From contig CAVRQQ010000010.1 in NCBI GenBank assembly GCA_963723355.1, positions 1-64,000 on the forward strand: DNA of 64,000 nucleotides. The letters are read 5' to 3'. How positions within the stretch are numbered: the first letter of the stretch is position 1; every line of letters begins with the position of its first letter. The position numbers and the translations under genes were made by a program. This stretch comes from JAFDBW01 sp963723355. GTDB lineage: Bacteria; Desulfobacterota; Desulfuromonadia; Desulfuromonadales; BM103. A model generated the notes under the pieces. It did no database searches, had not been told where the DNA came from, and saw only the letters and a list, made by a program, of their open reading frames with translations. Shown here in pieces: positions 33,892-43,804 of the stretch.

Positions 33892-35241
33892 ATGAGAGCA
33901 AACCGATTCTTACTACTGTTCCTGCTGATCAGCATATCAGGCGTTGCCGTGGGTTCGGAAATCCCGGACATCTGGACGGCACGCCAGGCGGTCACCTTTG
34001 CCAGGCAGAACAACCCGGACAGCCAGCTGGCCGCACAGAGGATTCTTCAGGCCGACGCCATGGTGCAGAAGGCCACGGTTGGCTTTTACCCACAGATTGA
34101 GCTGTACGGCAACTACAGCCAGACCAATAACCCGATGTATTCCTTTGGCAATATTCTTAACCAGGGGGAATTTTCGCCGGGAATCGATTTTAATGATCCC
34201 GGGCGCACCGACAACCTCGGCTTGGGCATCGGCGCGAAGTACCGCTTCTACAATGGCGGTCAGGATCAAGCTCACAAAAATACGGCTAAAGCTGGTGTCG
34301 ATCTCTCCGCCGCGGCCAGAGAGACGGTCCTCCTGAGGCTCGAATTCGAGGTCTTTCGAGGTTTTCAGCGAATTGTCGAGGCTGGCGAGATTCTGCAAGC
34401 CCGTCAGAAGGCGCTTGACTCCATCGCCTCCTCGCTGGCCGTAGCACAGTCGCGCTACGATGCCGGGGATCTTCTCAGGCTCGACTTGCTGAACCTCGAG
34501 GTGGAGCAATCACAGGCCATGGAAAAGCTGATCCAGGCGCAACATGACCTTGAGTTGGCCAAAAAGACTTTGCTGACGTTGCTGGGACTGCCCGGTGACG
34601 ACCTGAACATAAAGATCACTGACGACCAACTTCCGGCGCTGCCCATAGACCCCGATCCGGCACAGCGCCCGGAGTTGAAGAAGTCGACCGCAGCGCTGAA
34701 GGCCTCTGAAGCACAGCTGGCGGCAGCGCGCGGCAGCCGTTTGCCGACCGTGGATGGCTTCGCCCGTTACCAGTACGACCAGGGCACGGTCCTGAATGGT
34801 GACGGCGATTCCTGGATCGCCGGTCTTAATGTGAATTTCAAGCTGTTTGATGGCCATCAATCCGACGCCGAGATTGCCCTGGTCGAAGCACAGCTCGGTG
34901 CCTTGCGCGCTGAACAGAAAAAGCTGGAGTTGGCGCTTGGCCTTGAAGTGGCCCAGGCGCAGCTGTCGCTGGAACAGGCTCGACAGAGACAACAAGTCAC
35001 ACTGAAAGCGGTTGAACAGGCCGTAGAAAGTGAAAATTTGACCCAGGCCCGATTCCAGGCCGGGGTGCTTTTAGTCTCCGAGCTGATCGATAGCGAGAAC
35101 CGCTTGACCGATGCCCGGGTTCGTCATGCCCTTGCCTCTTCTGCAGTACAAATCGCCGTCGCTGATCTGCGGCGTGCGGCGGGTTTACCGCAGTATGCCG
35201 AAGGCTTCGATCAGACCACCAGCATGGAGAAACAACCATGA
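33892..35241 (+). CDS. TolC-family outer membrane efflux protein
   Basis: 449 residues from the ATG at 33892, chosen because the signal peptide (MRANRFLLLFLLISISGVAV) begins there. Two OEP repeats with long coiled coils are visible (AQSRYDAGDLLRLDLLNLEV and QARFQAGVLLVSELIDSENR), each ending in a DLRRAAG-type helix. It forms the outer-membrane duct of the tripartite pump with the next two genes; overlaps the adaptor by four bases (ATGA). Confidence 0.9.
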   Translation: MRANRFLLLFLLISISGVAVGSEIPDIWTARQAVTFARQNNPDSQLAAQRILQADAMVQKATVGFYPQIELYGNYSQTNNPMYSFGNILNQGEFSPGIDFNDPGRTDNLGLGIGAKYRFYNGGQDQAHKNTAKAGVDLSAAARETVLLRLEFEVFRGFQRIVEAGEILQARQKALDSIASSLAVAQSRYDAGDLLRLDLLNLEVEQSQAMEKLIQAQHDLELAKKTLLTLLGLPGDDLNIKITDDQLPALPIDPDPAQRPELKKSTAALKASEAQLAAARGSRLPTVDGFARYQYDQGTVLNGDGDSWIAGLNVNFKLFDGHQSDAEIALVEAQLGALRAEQKKLELALGLEVAQAQLSLEQARQRQQVTLKAVEQAVESENLTQARFQAGVLLVSELIDSENRLTDARVRHALASSAVQIAVADLRRAAGLPQYAEGFDQTTSMEKQP

Positions 35242-36281
35242 TTTTGCAAAAAAGTGCCTGGTATTTCGCTGTTTTCGCCCTGATGATTGGCGCTGGCTGC
35301 AATGATCCTGCGGAGAGAACAACCGCCTCAGCACTGCCTCCGCTCGAAGTTCAGATCGAAACTTTGGCCGAGAGCCCGGTCCCCATTCAGGTTGAACTGG
35401 CCGGCACGGTGCAGGCGATCGAACACGCCACGATCTCGGCACGTGTCTCTGGCCAGATTATCCACTTGCCGGTGCAGATCGGTTCAAAAGTTCAAAAGGG
35501 TGACTTGCTGGTAAAAATCTCTGCCGCAGAGATTAACGCCCGGCTTCAGCAGGCCGAGGCTCAACTCGCTCAGGCGCAGCGGAACCTGGAGCGAGAGACC
35601 AGGCTGTTGGAGGTCAATGCATCGACCCGGGAAAAGGTCAAAACGCTCAAAGAGTTGGTGCAGATCAATGAGGCTGTCTACCGCGAAGCGCAAACGATTC
35701 TCGGCTATACGGAAATCAGGGCGCCATTCGATGGTACCGTCACCGGTAAGCTGGTGGAAGTTGGCGACCTGGCGTCCTCCGGAGCTTCACTGCTCAAGCT
35801 CGAAAACGGGACAGCCCTCGAAGTGGTGATCCAGGTCCCCGCGGCCCAGTCTCATTCTTTAACTCTGTCGAGCCGTCTACCCTTGACCGTACCGGCGGCC
35901 GGGTTGTCACTCAATGCACAAGTGCGGGAAATCTCACCTACGGTTGATTCGGCTTCACACACGACTCAAATCAAGTTGAAGCTACCCGCTGCTCCGGAGT
36001 TGCGTAGCGGTCAATTTGCCCGTGTTGCACTGGTAGATAGCCGCGCGAAGACCTTGATGCTGAACAGCAAGGCCCTCAGGAAGACTGGCCAGATGCAGCA
36101 GGTCTTTGTTGCGGAGCAGGGCGTGGCCCGTATGCGCCTGGTACGGACCGGTGTCGAATTCGAGGGACGCATCGAGATCCTTTCCGGTCTGCAGGCAGGG
36201 GATCAAATTGTGCTCGATGAGGTCGAAAAGCTGCAGGACGGGCAACCCCTGAAGGTGATCACGGACGGGTCGGCACAATGA
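35238..36281 (+). CDS. RND efflux periplasmic adaptor (membrane fusion protein)
   Basis: 347 residues, probably a lipoprotein (hydrophobic N-terminus and GAGC near residue 18). Order: barrel-sandwich half ARVSGQIIHLPVQIGSKVQKG, coiled coil (LQQAEAQLAQAQRNLERETR), second half YTEIRAPFDGTVTGKLVEVGD, beta-barrel and membrane-proximal domain. It bridges the RND pump and the TolC-like channel. Coupled by 4-base overlaps on both sides. Confidence 0.92.
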   Translation: MILQKSAWYFAVFALMIGAGCNDPAERTTASALPPLEVQIETLAESPVPIQVELAGTVQAIEHATISARVSGQIIHLPVQIGSKVQKGDLLVKISAAEINARLQQAEAQLAQAQRNLERETRLLEVNASTREKVKTLKELVQINEAVYREAQTILGYTEIRAPFDGTVTGKLVEVGDLASSGASLLKLENGTALEVVIQVPAAQSHSLTLSSRLPLTVPAAGLSLNAQVREISPTVDSASHTTQIKLKLPAAPELRSGQFARVALVDSRAKTLMLNSKALRKTGQMQQVFVAEQGVARMRLVRTGVEFEGRIEILSGLQAGDQIVLDEVEKLQDGQPLKVITDGSAQ

Positions 36282-39200
36282 ACGAAGCGAAGGACGAAAA
36301 AACCGGATTTGCCGGGAAGCTCGCTGCCTATTTTATAAATTCGAGATTAACCCTGCTGATCGTGATCTTCTCGATGCTGCTCGGCCTCATGGCCATCAGC
36401 CTGCTGCCACGTGAGGAAGAACCGCAGATCAAGGTGCCGATGATCGATGTTATGGTCAGTATGCCCGGTGCCACGCCTGCAGAGATTGAACAACAAGTCA
36501 CCATCCCGATGGAAAAGCTGCTCTATGAGCTGCCCGGGGTCGAGTACATCTATTCTACCTCAATGACCGGCCAGAGTCTGTTGGTCGTCAGGTTTTACGT
36601 TGGCGAAGATTCCGACTCGGCCATTGTTCGCCTCAACCAGAAGTTGCACACCAACTTTGACCGGATCCCGCCGAGCGTATCCATACCGTTAGTCAAGCCG
36701 CACTCCATCGATGATGTGCCGATTCTGGCGCTGACCTTCCACGGTGGAGGTTACGATCATTTTATGTTAAGGCGGCTGGCGGCTCAGGTTGATGACGCAA
36801 TCAAGACGATTGCCAATGTCGCTGAGACAAAACTCATCGGCGGCACCCGGCGCCAGGTGCGGATTGAGTTCGACCCGTTGCTGCTGGCGGCGAGGGAGCT
36901 GATGCCGGAGCAACTGGTTGCAGCTCTCCAGCAGGCGAACACGCAGCAATACACTGGGAAGATCGAGGCTCTTAACCACCAGGTGCTGCTGCAGACCGGG
37001 CAATTCCTCAGCTCCGCAAACGAGATCGGCCGGGTGGTGGTTGGTGTCTTTGACGGTCGACCGGTTTACCTTGCCGATGTCGCGCAGATCATCGATGGTC
37101 CCGAGGAACCAGACTCCTACGTGCTCTACGGTGAAGCCGGGCAGACCGAAGAAGCAGCGGTGACCCTGTCAGTGGCAAAACGGCCCGGAACCAACGCTAT
37201 CGACGTGGTCCATGCGGTCGAAGCTAAAATTGACGATCTCAGGGGAAGTGTGATCCCGACTGATGTCAAGGTCAGCGTCACCCGTAACTACGGCGAGACC
37301 GCCGCTGAAAAATCGAACGAGCTGCTGTTGCATATGGGCATCGCGGTCTTCGGTGTCGCACTTTTGATCTTCTTCTTTCTCGGCTTTCGCGAAGCACTGG
37401 TGGTCTTGCTGGCGATCCCCACGACCCTGGCCTTGACGCTGTTGGTCTTTTATCTCTACGGCTACACCCTGAATCGGATTACCCTGTTTGCGCTGATCTT
37501 TTCCATCGGCATCCTGGTGGATGATGCCATTGTGGTGGTAGAGAATATTGTCCGCCATATGCGTCTGCCTGGAAGCCGTGACAAATCAATGATGACGATT
37601 GCCATCGAGGCAGTGGCCGAGGTTGGCAACCCGACCATCCTGGCGACCTGGGCGGTGATCGCGGCGATTCTGCCGATGGCCTTTGTCGGTGGCCTGATGG
37701 GGCCTTATATGCGACCGATTCCGATCGGTTCGTCGGCGGCCATGATCTTTTCGCTGCTGATTGCCTTTACCGTCACGCCCTGGGCGGCGATTCGCCTGCT
37801 GGCGAAATGCCGAGAGCACAGAGCCGCCGAGGAGGCTGGCCAACCGGACCAGGATCATGCTCCCGATGATCTCCTGACCCGTCTTTACCATCGGGCCATG
37901 GACCCGTTACTTGCCAGCGCCGTTTCGCGCGCACTCTTTTTCACCACGATTATCCTGCTGCTGCTGGGGGGCTTTGCCATGGTCTATTTCGGCTTGGTCA
38001 AGGTCAAGATGCTGCCCTTTGACAACAAGAGCGAGTTCCAGGTGATTCTCAACATGCCTGAAGGTTCGACCCTTGAGCAGACCAGCCGCGTCGCCCTCGA
38101 GATGGCCGCCGTTGTCCGCAAAGACCCGACGACAACCGATTACCAGATCTACGTCGGCACGGCCTCACCCTACAATTTCAACGGCCTGGTCCGCCATTAT
38201 TTCATGCGTAGCGGGCCAACGGTGGCCGATATCCAGGTGAATCTGCTGCCAAAGGATCAGCGCTCATTGCAGAGCCATGATATCGCCGTACGCATGCGGC
38301 CGGAAATCAGTGAGATTGCCAAAAAATATGGGGCCGATGTCGCCGTTGCGGAAGTTCCCCCCGGGCCACCGGTTCTGGCGACTCTGGTCGCAGAAGTCTA
38401 CGGTAGCAGTGACGAGCAGCGGGTCAAGCTGGCGCAGCGCGTCAGGGAGATTTTTAACTCAACGGCTGGAGTGGTCGATGTCGACTGGTATCGCGAGACC
38501 GAACGTTCGCGTCTGGTACTCAAGGTCGACAAGGAGAAGGCTGCTCTTAATGGTCTCAGCGAAGGGCTGATTACCCGTACCATGCAAATGGCGGTTCAGG
38601 GCCTGTCGATTGATCTGTTTCACCAGCCGGCAGACAAGGAGGAGATCAATATCGTCCTGCAGATGCCGGCAAGCCAACGGGCCAGAATCGACAGCCTGCT
38701 CAATATTTCTCTGCGTTCGACAGCTGATTCACAAGGTGCTTTAGTGCCATTGCGTGAACTGGTCACGGTCACCGAGCAAGTGGTCGAGCAGCCGATCTAC
38801 CGCAAAAATCTGAAACCGGTGATTTACGTCACCGGAGACGTCGCCGGCGAGGTCGAAAGCCCGGTTTACGCAATTTTTGACATGAACCGTCAGCTGGCGG
38901 AACTCAAAGCAAATGATTTTGGCGGTGACGGAGAGACGCTTGAGATCTTCAACCTCAACCAGCCATTCAACAACATGGAACCGTCAATCAAGTGGGATGG
39001 CGAGTGGCACATCACCCTTGAGGTGTTTCGTGATCTTGGTCTGGCTTTTTGTGCCGTGATGATCCTGATCTACATGTTGATGGTCGGTTGGTTTAAAGAC
39101 TATTTCACACCGCTGGTCGTCATGGCCGCCATTCCCTTTTCACTGATTGGTATTCTGCCGGCGCACTGGGCCCTTGGCGCTTTCTTTACCGCAACCTCCA

Positions 39201-39520
39201 TGATCGGCTTCATGGCCGGCGCCGGGATCGTGGTCCGCAACTCAATCATCCTGGTCGATTTTATCGAATTGCGTATCAGTCACGGTCTGCCGCTGGCCGA
39301 AGCAGTGGTCGAAGCCGGCGCCATTCGTTTCCGGCCGATGCTGCTGACTGCGCTGGCCGTAGTGGTCGGCGCTTCAGTGATCCTCGCTGACCCAATCTTC
39401 CAGGGGTTGGCAATCTCCCTGATGTTTGGCGAAATCGCTTCGTTGCTGGTCAGCCGCATGGCTGTACCGGTGCTTTATTACATGCTCAAGAAGCCGGGAA
39501 CAGACGTAACGGCAGCATAA
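36278..39520 (+). CDS. RND efflux permease
   Basis: 1080 residues, AcrB/MexF-like family, two repeats of six helices with large periplasmic loops. The helix-4 motif IGILVDDAIVVVENI carries the proton-relay Asp pair; FFLGFREALVVLLAIPTTLA and GFMAGAGIVVRNSIILVDFIE mark the two halves. Substrate (drug, dye, solvent) cannot be predicted. Third gene of the operon. Confidence 0.93.
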   Translation: MNEAKDEKTGFAGKLAAYFINSRLTLLIVIFSMLLGLMAISLLPREEEPQIKVPMIDVMVSMPGATPAEIEQQVTIPMEKLLYELPGVEYIYSTSMTGQSLLVVRFYVGEDSDSAIVRLNQKLHTNFDRIPPSVSIPLVKPHSIDDVPILALTFHGGGYDHFMLRRLAAQVDDAIKTIANVAETKLIGGTRRQVRIEFDPLLLAARELMPEQLVAALQQANTQQYTGKIEALNHQVLLQTGQFLSSANEIGRVVVGVFDGRPVYLADVAQIIDGPEEPDSYVLYGEAGQTEEAAVTLSVAKRPGTNAIDVVHAVEAKIDDLRGSVIPTDVKVSVTRNYGETAAEKSNELLLHMGIAVFGVALLIFFFLGFREALVVLLAIPTTLALTLLVFYLYGYTLNRITLFALIFSIGILVDDAIVVVENIVRHMRLPGSRDKSMMTIAIEAVAEVGNPTILATWAVIAAILPMAFVGGLMGPYMRPIPIGSSAAMIFSLLIAFTVTPWAAIRLLAKCREHRAAEEAGQPDQDHAPDDLLTRLYHRAMDPLLASAVSRALFFTTIILLLLGGFAMVYFGLVKVKMLPFDNKSEFQVILNMPEGSTLEQTSRVALEMAAVVRKDPTTTDYQIYVGTASPYNFNGLVRHYFMRSGPTVADIQVNLLPKDQRSLQSHDIAVRMRPEISEIAKKYGADVAVAEVPPGPPVLATLVAEVYGSSDEQRVKLAQRVREIFNSTAGVVDVDWYRETERSRLVLKVDKEKAALNGLSEGLITRTMQMAVQGLSIDLFHQPADKEEINIVLQMPASQRARIDSLLNISLRSTADSQGALVPLRELVTVTEQVVEQPIYRKNLKPVIYVTGDVAGEVESPVYAIFDMNRQLAELKANDFGGDGETLEIFNLNQPFNNMEPSIKWDGEWHITLEVFRDLGLAFCAVMILIYMLMVGWFKDYFTPLVVMAAIPFSLIGILPAHWALGAFFTATSMIGFMAGAGIVVRNSIILVDFIELRISHGLPLAEAVVEAGAIRFRPMLLTALAVVVGASVILADPIFQGLAISLMFGEIASLLVSRMAVPVLYYMLKKPGTDVTAA

Positions 39521-39634
39521 GTCTGTTGATATCTGATCATATTGCCTGTGCATAGTCCTGCAGGCAGAGGCCCTCTTTCACCGTTGGCGGCGTTATCGCC
39601 AAGCTGCGCAAGTCTAAACAAGGAGATCATTATC

Positions 39635-39826
39635 ATGACCATCAATCGTTACCTGCGCCTGATCGCCGGCTTCTTCATCATGCTCAGCGTTGCCCTGTCG
39701 CAGCTGCACTCCCCCTTCTGGCTTTTCTTCACCGCCTTTGTCGGGCTGAACCTGTTCCAGAGTGCCTTTTCCAACTGGTGCCCGATGATTACGTTTCTAC
39801 GTAAACTTGGTATCAAGGAAGGATAA
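39635..39826 (+). CDS. DUF2892 small membrane protein
   Basis: 63 residues, two hydrophobic helices (LRLIAGFFIMLSVALSQL and PFWLFFTAFVGLNLFQSAF), then NWCPMITFLRKLG, the DUF2892 (YgaP C-terminal) pattern. The upstream AAGGAG and this ATG fix the start; the longer reading to 39542 is not needed. 114 bases after the RND gene; may be read through. Confidence 0.85.
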   Translation: MTINRYLRLIAGFFIMLSVALSQLHSPFWLFFTAFVGLNLFQSAFSNWCPMITFLRKLGIKEG

Positions 39827-40125
39827 ATAAACAGATATTTGGAAACACCACTAGTATTGCATTCCCGGTAGAGCCACAAGCTGGTACAGGGAAGATATTC
39901 TTAACATCCCCCTAGGAACGCCCTTGGATGACGTCTCCTCTGGTAAGTAAGCGCTCCGAAGAGCGAGAGCATAGCCGTGTACATCCAACTGCTTCGAAAA
40001 CCGATGTGCTATGGAAATGCGCCAAGGCTTTTCAAAAAAGCACGAAATGGCATCAAATAAATGGAATCATTAGATTATATCGATAGCGCAGTCTAATAGA
40101 ACCCCTGCTTTTTGAACATGTGTAA
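39827..40125. other. intergenic region, possible decayed repeat
   Basis: About 300 bases with no gene. The part 39930-40000 shows weak similarity to 45255-45320 (TGGTAAGTAAGCGCTCCGAA against TGGTAAACAGCGCAAAGAGG and nearby matches), suggesting a degraded shared element. Confidence 0.3.
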
Positions 40126-40402
40126 ATGCCTTCTCAGAATGCTTTCTGCACAATCTACAAGGATGACATTGACCTTAGTGCCGGACGCCAATATCAAAGG
40201 TATGAAGACATTATTGACGTTTTTGCAAAGGTCATTGATATCGTCATTGACAATGTGACAAGATTACAAAACCAGCGATGCGAATCTGATTATCGCCCCA
40301 GGCCTTTCATCGTACAGCCGTTGTGATACGAGCAGGACCCTTGACCTCATCAAAGAGGCTGAAAAAGCAGCGCCGCAGCTTTTGATGAAACTCCAGAGCT
40401 GA
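40126..40402 (+). pseudogene. C-terminal remnant of a patatin-like phospholipase
   Basis: One frame reads DLSAGRQYQRYEDIIDVFAK then VIDIVIDNVTRLQNQRCESD, and at about 40285 the sense passes to another frame, reading LIIAPGLSSYSRCDTSRTLD and then LIKEAEKAAPQLLMKLQS before TGA at 40402. Joined, these resemble the C-terminal part of bacterial patatin-like phospholipases (VDLS ..., DLIIxPxLxxYSxxD, EAIKAGEEAA). The catalytic N-terminal part is missing and the frames are broken, so it is a degraded fragment. Confidence 0.45.
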
Positions 40403-40485
40403 CGACTTTCAAAAATTGGTCTATTTGGTTGTCGGCTGGTCCAAAACTGGTGATCGACACTTTGCCTCCTTAGTGAGCATATCTG

Positions 40486-42282
40486 ATGCATGAAACAGCT
40501 TTGATTTCATTGGCACTGATTTTGTTCGTCGGGATCTTTTGCCAGTGGCTAGCATGGCGACTTAAGTTGCCGGCAATTATCTTTCTCCTCTTCTGCGGTA
40601 TTCTCGCAGGACCAATTTTCAAATGGCTCGACCCGGACCAGCTGTTTGGAGATCTGTTGTTTCCTTTTGTTTCCCTCTCCGTTGCAGTGATCTTATTTGA
40701 GGGCAGTCTCACTCTAAATTTCAGAGAAATCCCTGGGCTGGAAAAAGTTATCCGCAACCTGATCACTCTCGGTGTGCTGATAAGTTGGGTCATAACCACC
40801 TGTGCGACCCATTTGTTGCTGGGTTTTTCATGGGAGATTGCTTGCCTCTTCGGTGCGATCATGGTTGTAACTGGACCCACCGTAATTATGCCAATGATCA
40901 GGACTGTGCGACCGACTGAGGGGGTCGCGAATGTTCTGCAATGGGAAGGCATACTGATAGATCCGATTGGTGCCATTCTGGCGGTTTTAACGTATGAATT
41001 CATTATTGCAGGAGGGCTTCAAGTTGGCTTAGCTGCCGGGATGCTGGTTTTTGGAAAAATGATCCTGATCGGTGTCGTATGTGGTGTCGGCGCAGGTTAT
41101 TTTTTTAGTACGCTGGTAAGAAAGTACTGGGTTCCCCAGTACCTGCACAACGTCATCGCCCTGGCCTTGGTGTGTGCCATCTTCGCCATTTCAAATCTGC
41201 TGGAAGCTGAATCTGGTCTACTTTCGGTAACGGTCATGGGCCTGTGGCTGGCAAACATGCCGGCCCTAGATCTTGAGGACCTTATCGATTTCAAAGAAAG
41301 TCTCAGCGTTCTCCTGATTTCAGTACTCTTTATCCTTCTCGCCGCACGCATGGATTTACCAGGTTTTCTGTCCCTCGGATGGCCCGCCCTCGGCGTGTTC
41401 GCTGTCATTCAATTTCTGGTCAGACCCTTGAGTGTACAATTATGTGCCTTGGGCTCAAAACTGACCATGGCAGAGCGGCATCTCTTGGCGTGGATTGCTC
41501 CAAGGGGAATTGTTGCCGCCGCTATCACGGCCCTTTTTGCGATCAAGCTCGAAACGCTCGGGTACCAGAATGCGCCCCAACTTGTCCCATTGACCTTTAT
41601 GGTTATCATAGGCACGGTTGTTCTTCAGAGTGCAACAGCAAGACCAATTGCAAGGTTTCTCAAGGTGGCTGAGCCAGAACCTAAGGGATTCCTGATCGTC
41701 GGAGCCAACCTGGTGGCCAGAAAGATTGCCAAGGCGCTCAATGAAGAGGGCTTCCGGGTCTTGCTTACGGACCAGAACTGGTCCTCGGTAAGCACGGCAA
41801 AAATGCTTGGTCTGAATGCTTATTGGGGAAATCCGGTGTCGGAGCATGCTGAACGCCATCTCGACCTGCTTGGGATTGGTCATCTCTTGGCCATCTCTCC
41901 CCATATCGAACTAAACGCTTTGGCTGCCCACTACTTCCGACTTGAATTCGAACCGCAGCACATCTATACGATTCGCAACGAACAGGCGGAAGACGGTAAA
42001 ACCATAGAAAAAAACGCGTTCAAATTTGGCGGACGATATCTCTTCAACACTTCGATCACTTATCAGGATTTAGAAAAGTTATTGGACCAGGGTAACGTAA
42101 TTAAAAAAACCCTGTTGACAGATGAATTCTCGTTCGAAGATTACACCCAGAAACATCGGAATCGGCGACTTCCGCTCTTTGCAATGGATGAAAACGACTC
42201 GATATACGTTTTCACTCCTGACGAAGAATTAAAACCAAGAGAGGGTTGGAGTATCCTGGCACTGGAACAGGCAGATGAATAA
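40486..42282 (+). CDS. cation:proton antiporter (CPA1) with TrkA-N domain
   Basis: 598 residues. Residues about 1-385 form about 12 helices of the NhaP-like family with PAIIFLLFCGILAGP, GAIMVVTGPTVIMPMIR and QWEGILIDPIGAILAV (the Asp of the transport site). Residues about 398-520 form a Rossmann TrkA-N domain beginning GFLIVGANLVARKIAKALNE, suggesting nucleotide regulation. Likely Na+/H+ or K+/H+ exchange. Weak Shine-Dalgarno. Confidence 0.88.
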   Translation: MHETALISLALILFVGIFCQWLAWRLKLPAIIFLLFCGILAGPIFKWLDPDQLFGDLLFPFVSLSVAVILFEGSLTLNFREIPGLEKVIRNLITLGVLISWVITTCATHLLLGFSWEIACLFGAIMVVTGPTVIMPMIRTVRPTEGVANVLQWEGILIDPIGAILAVLTYEFIIAGGLQVGLAAGMLVFGKMILIGVVCGVGAGYFFSTLVRKYWVPQYLHNVIALALVCAIFAISNLLEAESGLLSVTVMGLWLANMPALDLEDLIDFKESLSVLLISVLFILLAARMDLPGFLSLGWPALGVFAVIQFLVRPLSVQLCALGSKLTMAERHLLAWIAPRGIVAAAITALFAIKLETLGYQNAPQLVPLTFMVIIGTVVLQSATARPIARFLKVAEPEPKGFLIVGANLVARKIAKALNEEGFRVLLTDQNWSSVSTAKMLGLNAYWGNPVSEHAERHLDLLGIGHLLAISPHIELNALAAHYFRLEFEPQHIYTIRNEQAEDGKTIEKNAFKFGGRYLFNTSITYQDLEKLLDQGNVIKKTLLTDEFSFEDYTQKHRNRRLPLFAMDENDSIYVFTPDEELKPREGWSILALEQADE

Positions 42283-42908
42283 CGATATATAGACAATTAC
42301 TCAACCCCGGCAACAGATTACCAAGAATCCTTCAGCTGATTCATACAACGCCCGCGAAATGATAGAACCGTCTAAGTCTTATCAACCCACGGCTCACTTC
42401 AAAGGATTTTTAAACCTAATGTTTCGGAGAGCAACTTAAAGGCCGCTCATAGCATTCGGGAACTGGAGCGCTACGAGCATTGATGCAGACATGCCAGAGG
42501 AAATACCCCATCAACATCTGTGTCGAAAACGCAACGCACTTGGGGTCTATTTACGCAAAAAAACTACACACCCCTACCTGAAATTATGCTTTAATGCTGT
42601 CATCAAGTGTGAGATTGCAGGTTTCATTCTCTGGTAGTTTTTTTTCTTATCTTTTTTTCTAACTGATTCCAGATTATTACATGGCTTCCTTACATTTGGT
42701 CAGTCCCTGCTCAGCAAAACTGGCATCATGGATGCATTCAAGCAATACTGATCAATCAAGCGAAAATGCCAGAAAACATGCTGCATACAAGTTTGAAATT
42801 AATTGTTGAGAGTGCGCCAGCTCGTAGGGCCTTCCCGCACCTATTGTGGTTTTTGCCAGGTTTCTAAAATCGTTACATTTCCGGAATAAATCAGAGAAGA
42901 GAATCGCT
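42283..42908. other. gene-free stretch
   Basis: About 625 bases, AT-rich, with no convincing coding frame, hairpin or promoter that I can support. A run of T near 42637-42660 is the only compositional oddity. Confidence 0.4.
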
Positions 42909-43622
42909 ATGAATCTTGATCTTTTTAACTATAAGGTGATTGATGGCAGGGAAGAATTTACTTCTGACCTGAGTAATGTTTGCCAGTTGAGGTACCAGGT
43001 CTACGTTAATGAATGGGGATATGAAAAGGCGGAAGACCATCCGGGTGGAATAGAGCAGGATGAATATGATCAACATTCCATACACTTATACGCCTGCGCT
43101 AAACATTCTGAGGATGTGGTCGGCGCAGCGAGATTAATCCTGGGGTCCGAGAAATCTTTGCCAATCGAAAGCCATTTCAGTATCAATCAACTCCCACCAG
43201 GTGTTCGACGCGAGCAGACTGCTGAAATTTCACGTTTGGCAATTTCCAAGGAATTTAGATGCCGAGCCCTCGATCGTGTCTTTAGCGGCGCAGAACACGG
43301 TGCGGTCAAACATATGCAGCTAATGAAAGAAAACATTAGAGCCTTGCGCAGAAGATCTGAACACCAACTCGTGCGTGGCTTGTATCTCTCCTTGTACCGA
43401 GAGAGCAAAAACAGGGAGTTGACTCACTTGTTCACAATAATGTCCAAAGGGCTGCACATGATTCTCAAACGTTGGGGCATCAACTTTGAGCAAATTGGAC
43501 CTGCGCGTGAACACCACGGAATTCGAGCACCTTATCTCATAGTTATCGACGAGATAGAGCGTTCCCTGCAAAGAAATAACCCCGCTTTGTTTTACGAGGC
43601 ACAGCAAGTTCTTACATATTGA
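42909..43622 (+). CDS. PEP-CTERM/exosortase-associated acyltransferase
   Basis: 237 residues of the LuxI-like GNAT group found with exosortase systems. Features: CQLRYQVYVNEWGYEKAEDH, EQDEYDQHSIHLYA, VVGAARLI, EISRLAISKEFR and a C-terminal HMILKRWGINFEQIGP block. Start at 42909 is supported by a purine-rich GAGAAGAG upstream and by the family start; the longer reading to 42846 is less likely. No exosortase gene lies in the window; a PEP-CTERM-like tail occurs in the neighbouring broken gene. Substrate is unknown. Confidence 0.8.
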   Translation: MNLDLFNYKVIDGREEFTSDLSNVCQLRYQVYVNEWGYEKAEDHPGGIEQDEYDQHSIHLYACAKHSEDVVGAARLILGSEKSLPIESHFSINQLPPGVRREQTAEISRLAISKEFRCRALDRVFSGAEHGAVKHMQLMKENIRALRRRSEHQLVRGLYLSLYRESKNRELTHLFTIMSKGLHMILKRWGINFEQIGPAREHHGIRAPYLIVIDEIERSLQRNNPALFYEAQQVLTY

Positions 43623-43640
43623 TGAATTTGACCCTCTGTT

Positions 43641-43712
43641 CCGAATCCAGTCTTCCCGACCAGTATTTACATGAGAGCGACCTTCTAAGGGGTCGCTCAT
43701 CTTCTTTGTCTT
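43641..43712. repeat. tRNA-3'-end-like repeat with terminator hairpin (copy 1)
   Basis: CGAATCCAG ... TCCCGACCA, then ATTTACATGAGAGCGACCTT and GGGTCGCTC (hairpin GAGCGACC/GGTCGCTC). It looks like the T-loop and CCA end of a tRNA followed by its terminator, but no full tRNA is present. Copy 2 is at 45331-45395. Confidence 0.55.
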
Positions 43713-43804
43713 GCGGGGCATCTCTGGGACAAATTGCATAATATGGCAGAAAAAAGCGGAGTCATTACTGACTCCGCTTTGCATTCCACACGGTAATAAA
43801 ACTT

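Noticed and set aside
40126..40326. Stand-alone 66-residue gene
   Set aside because: The sense continues in another frame past it; treated as part of a pseudogene.
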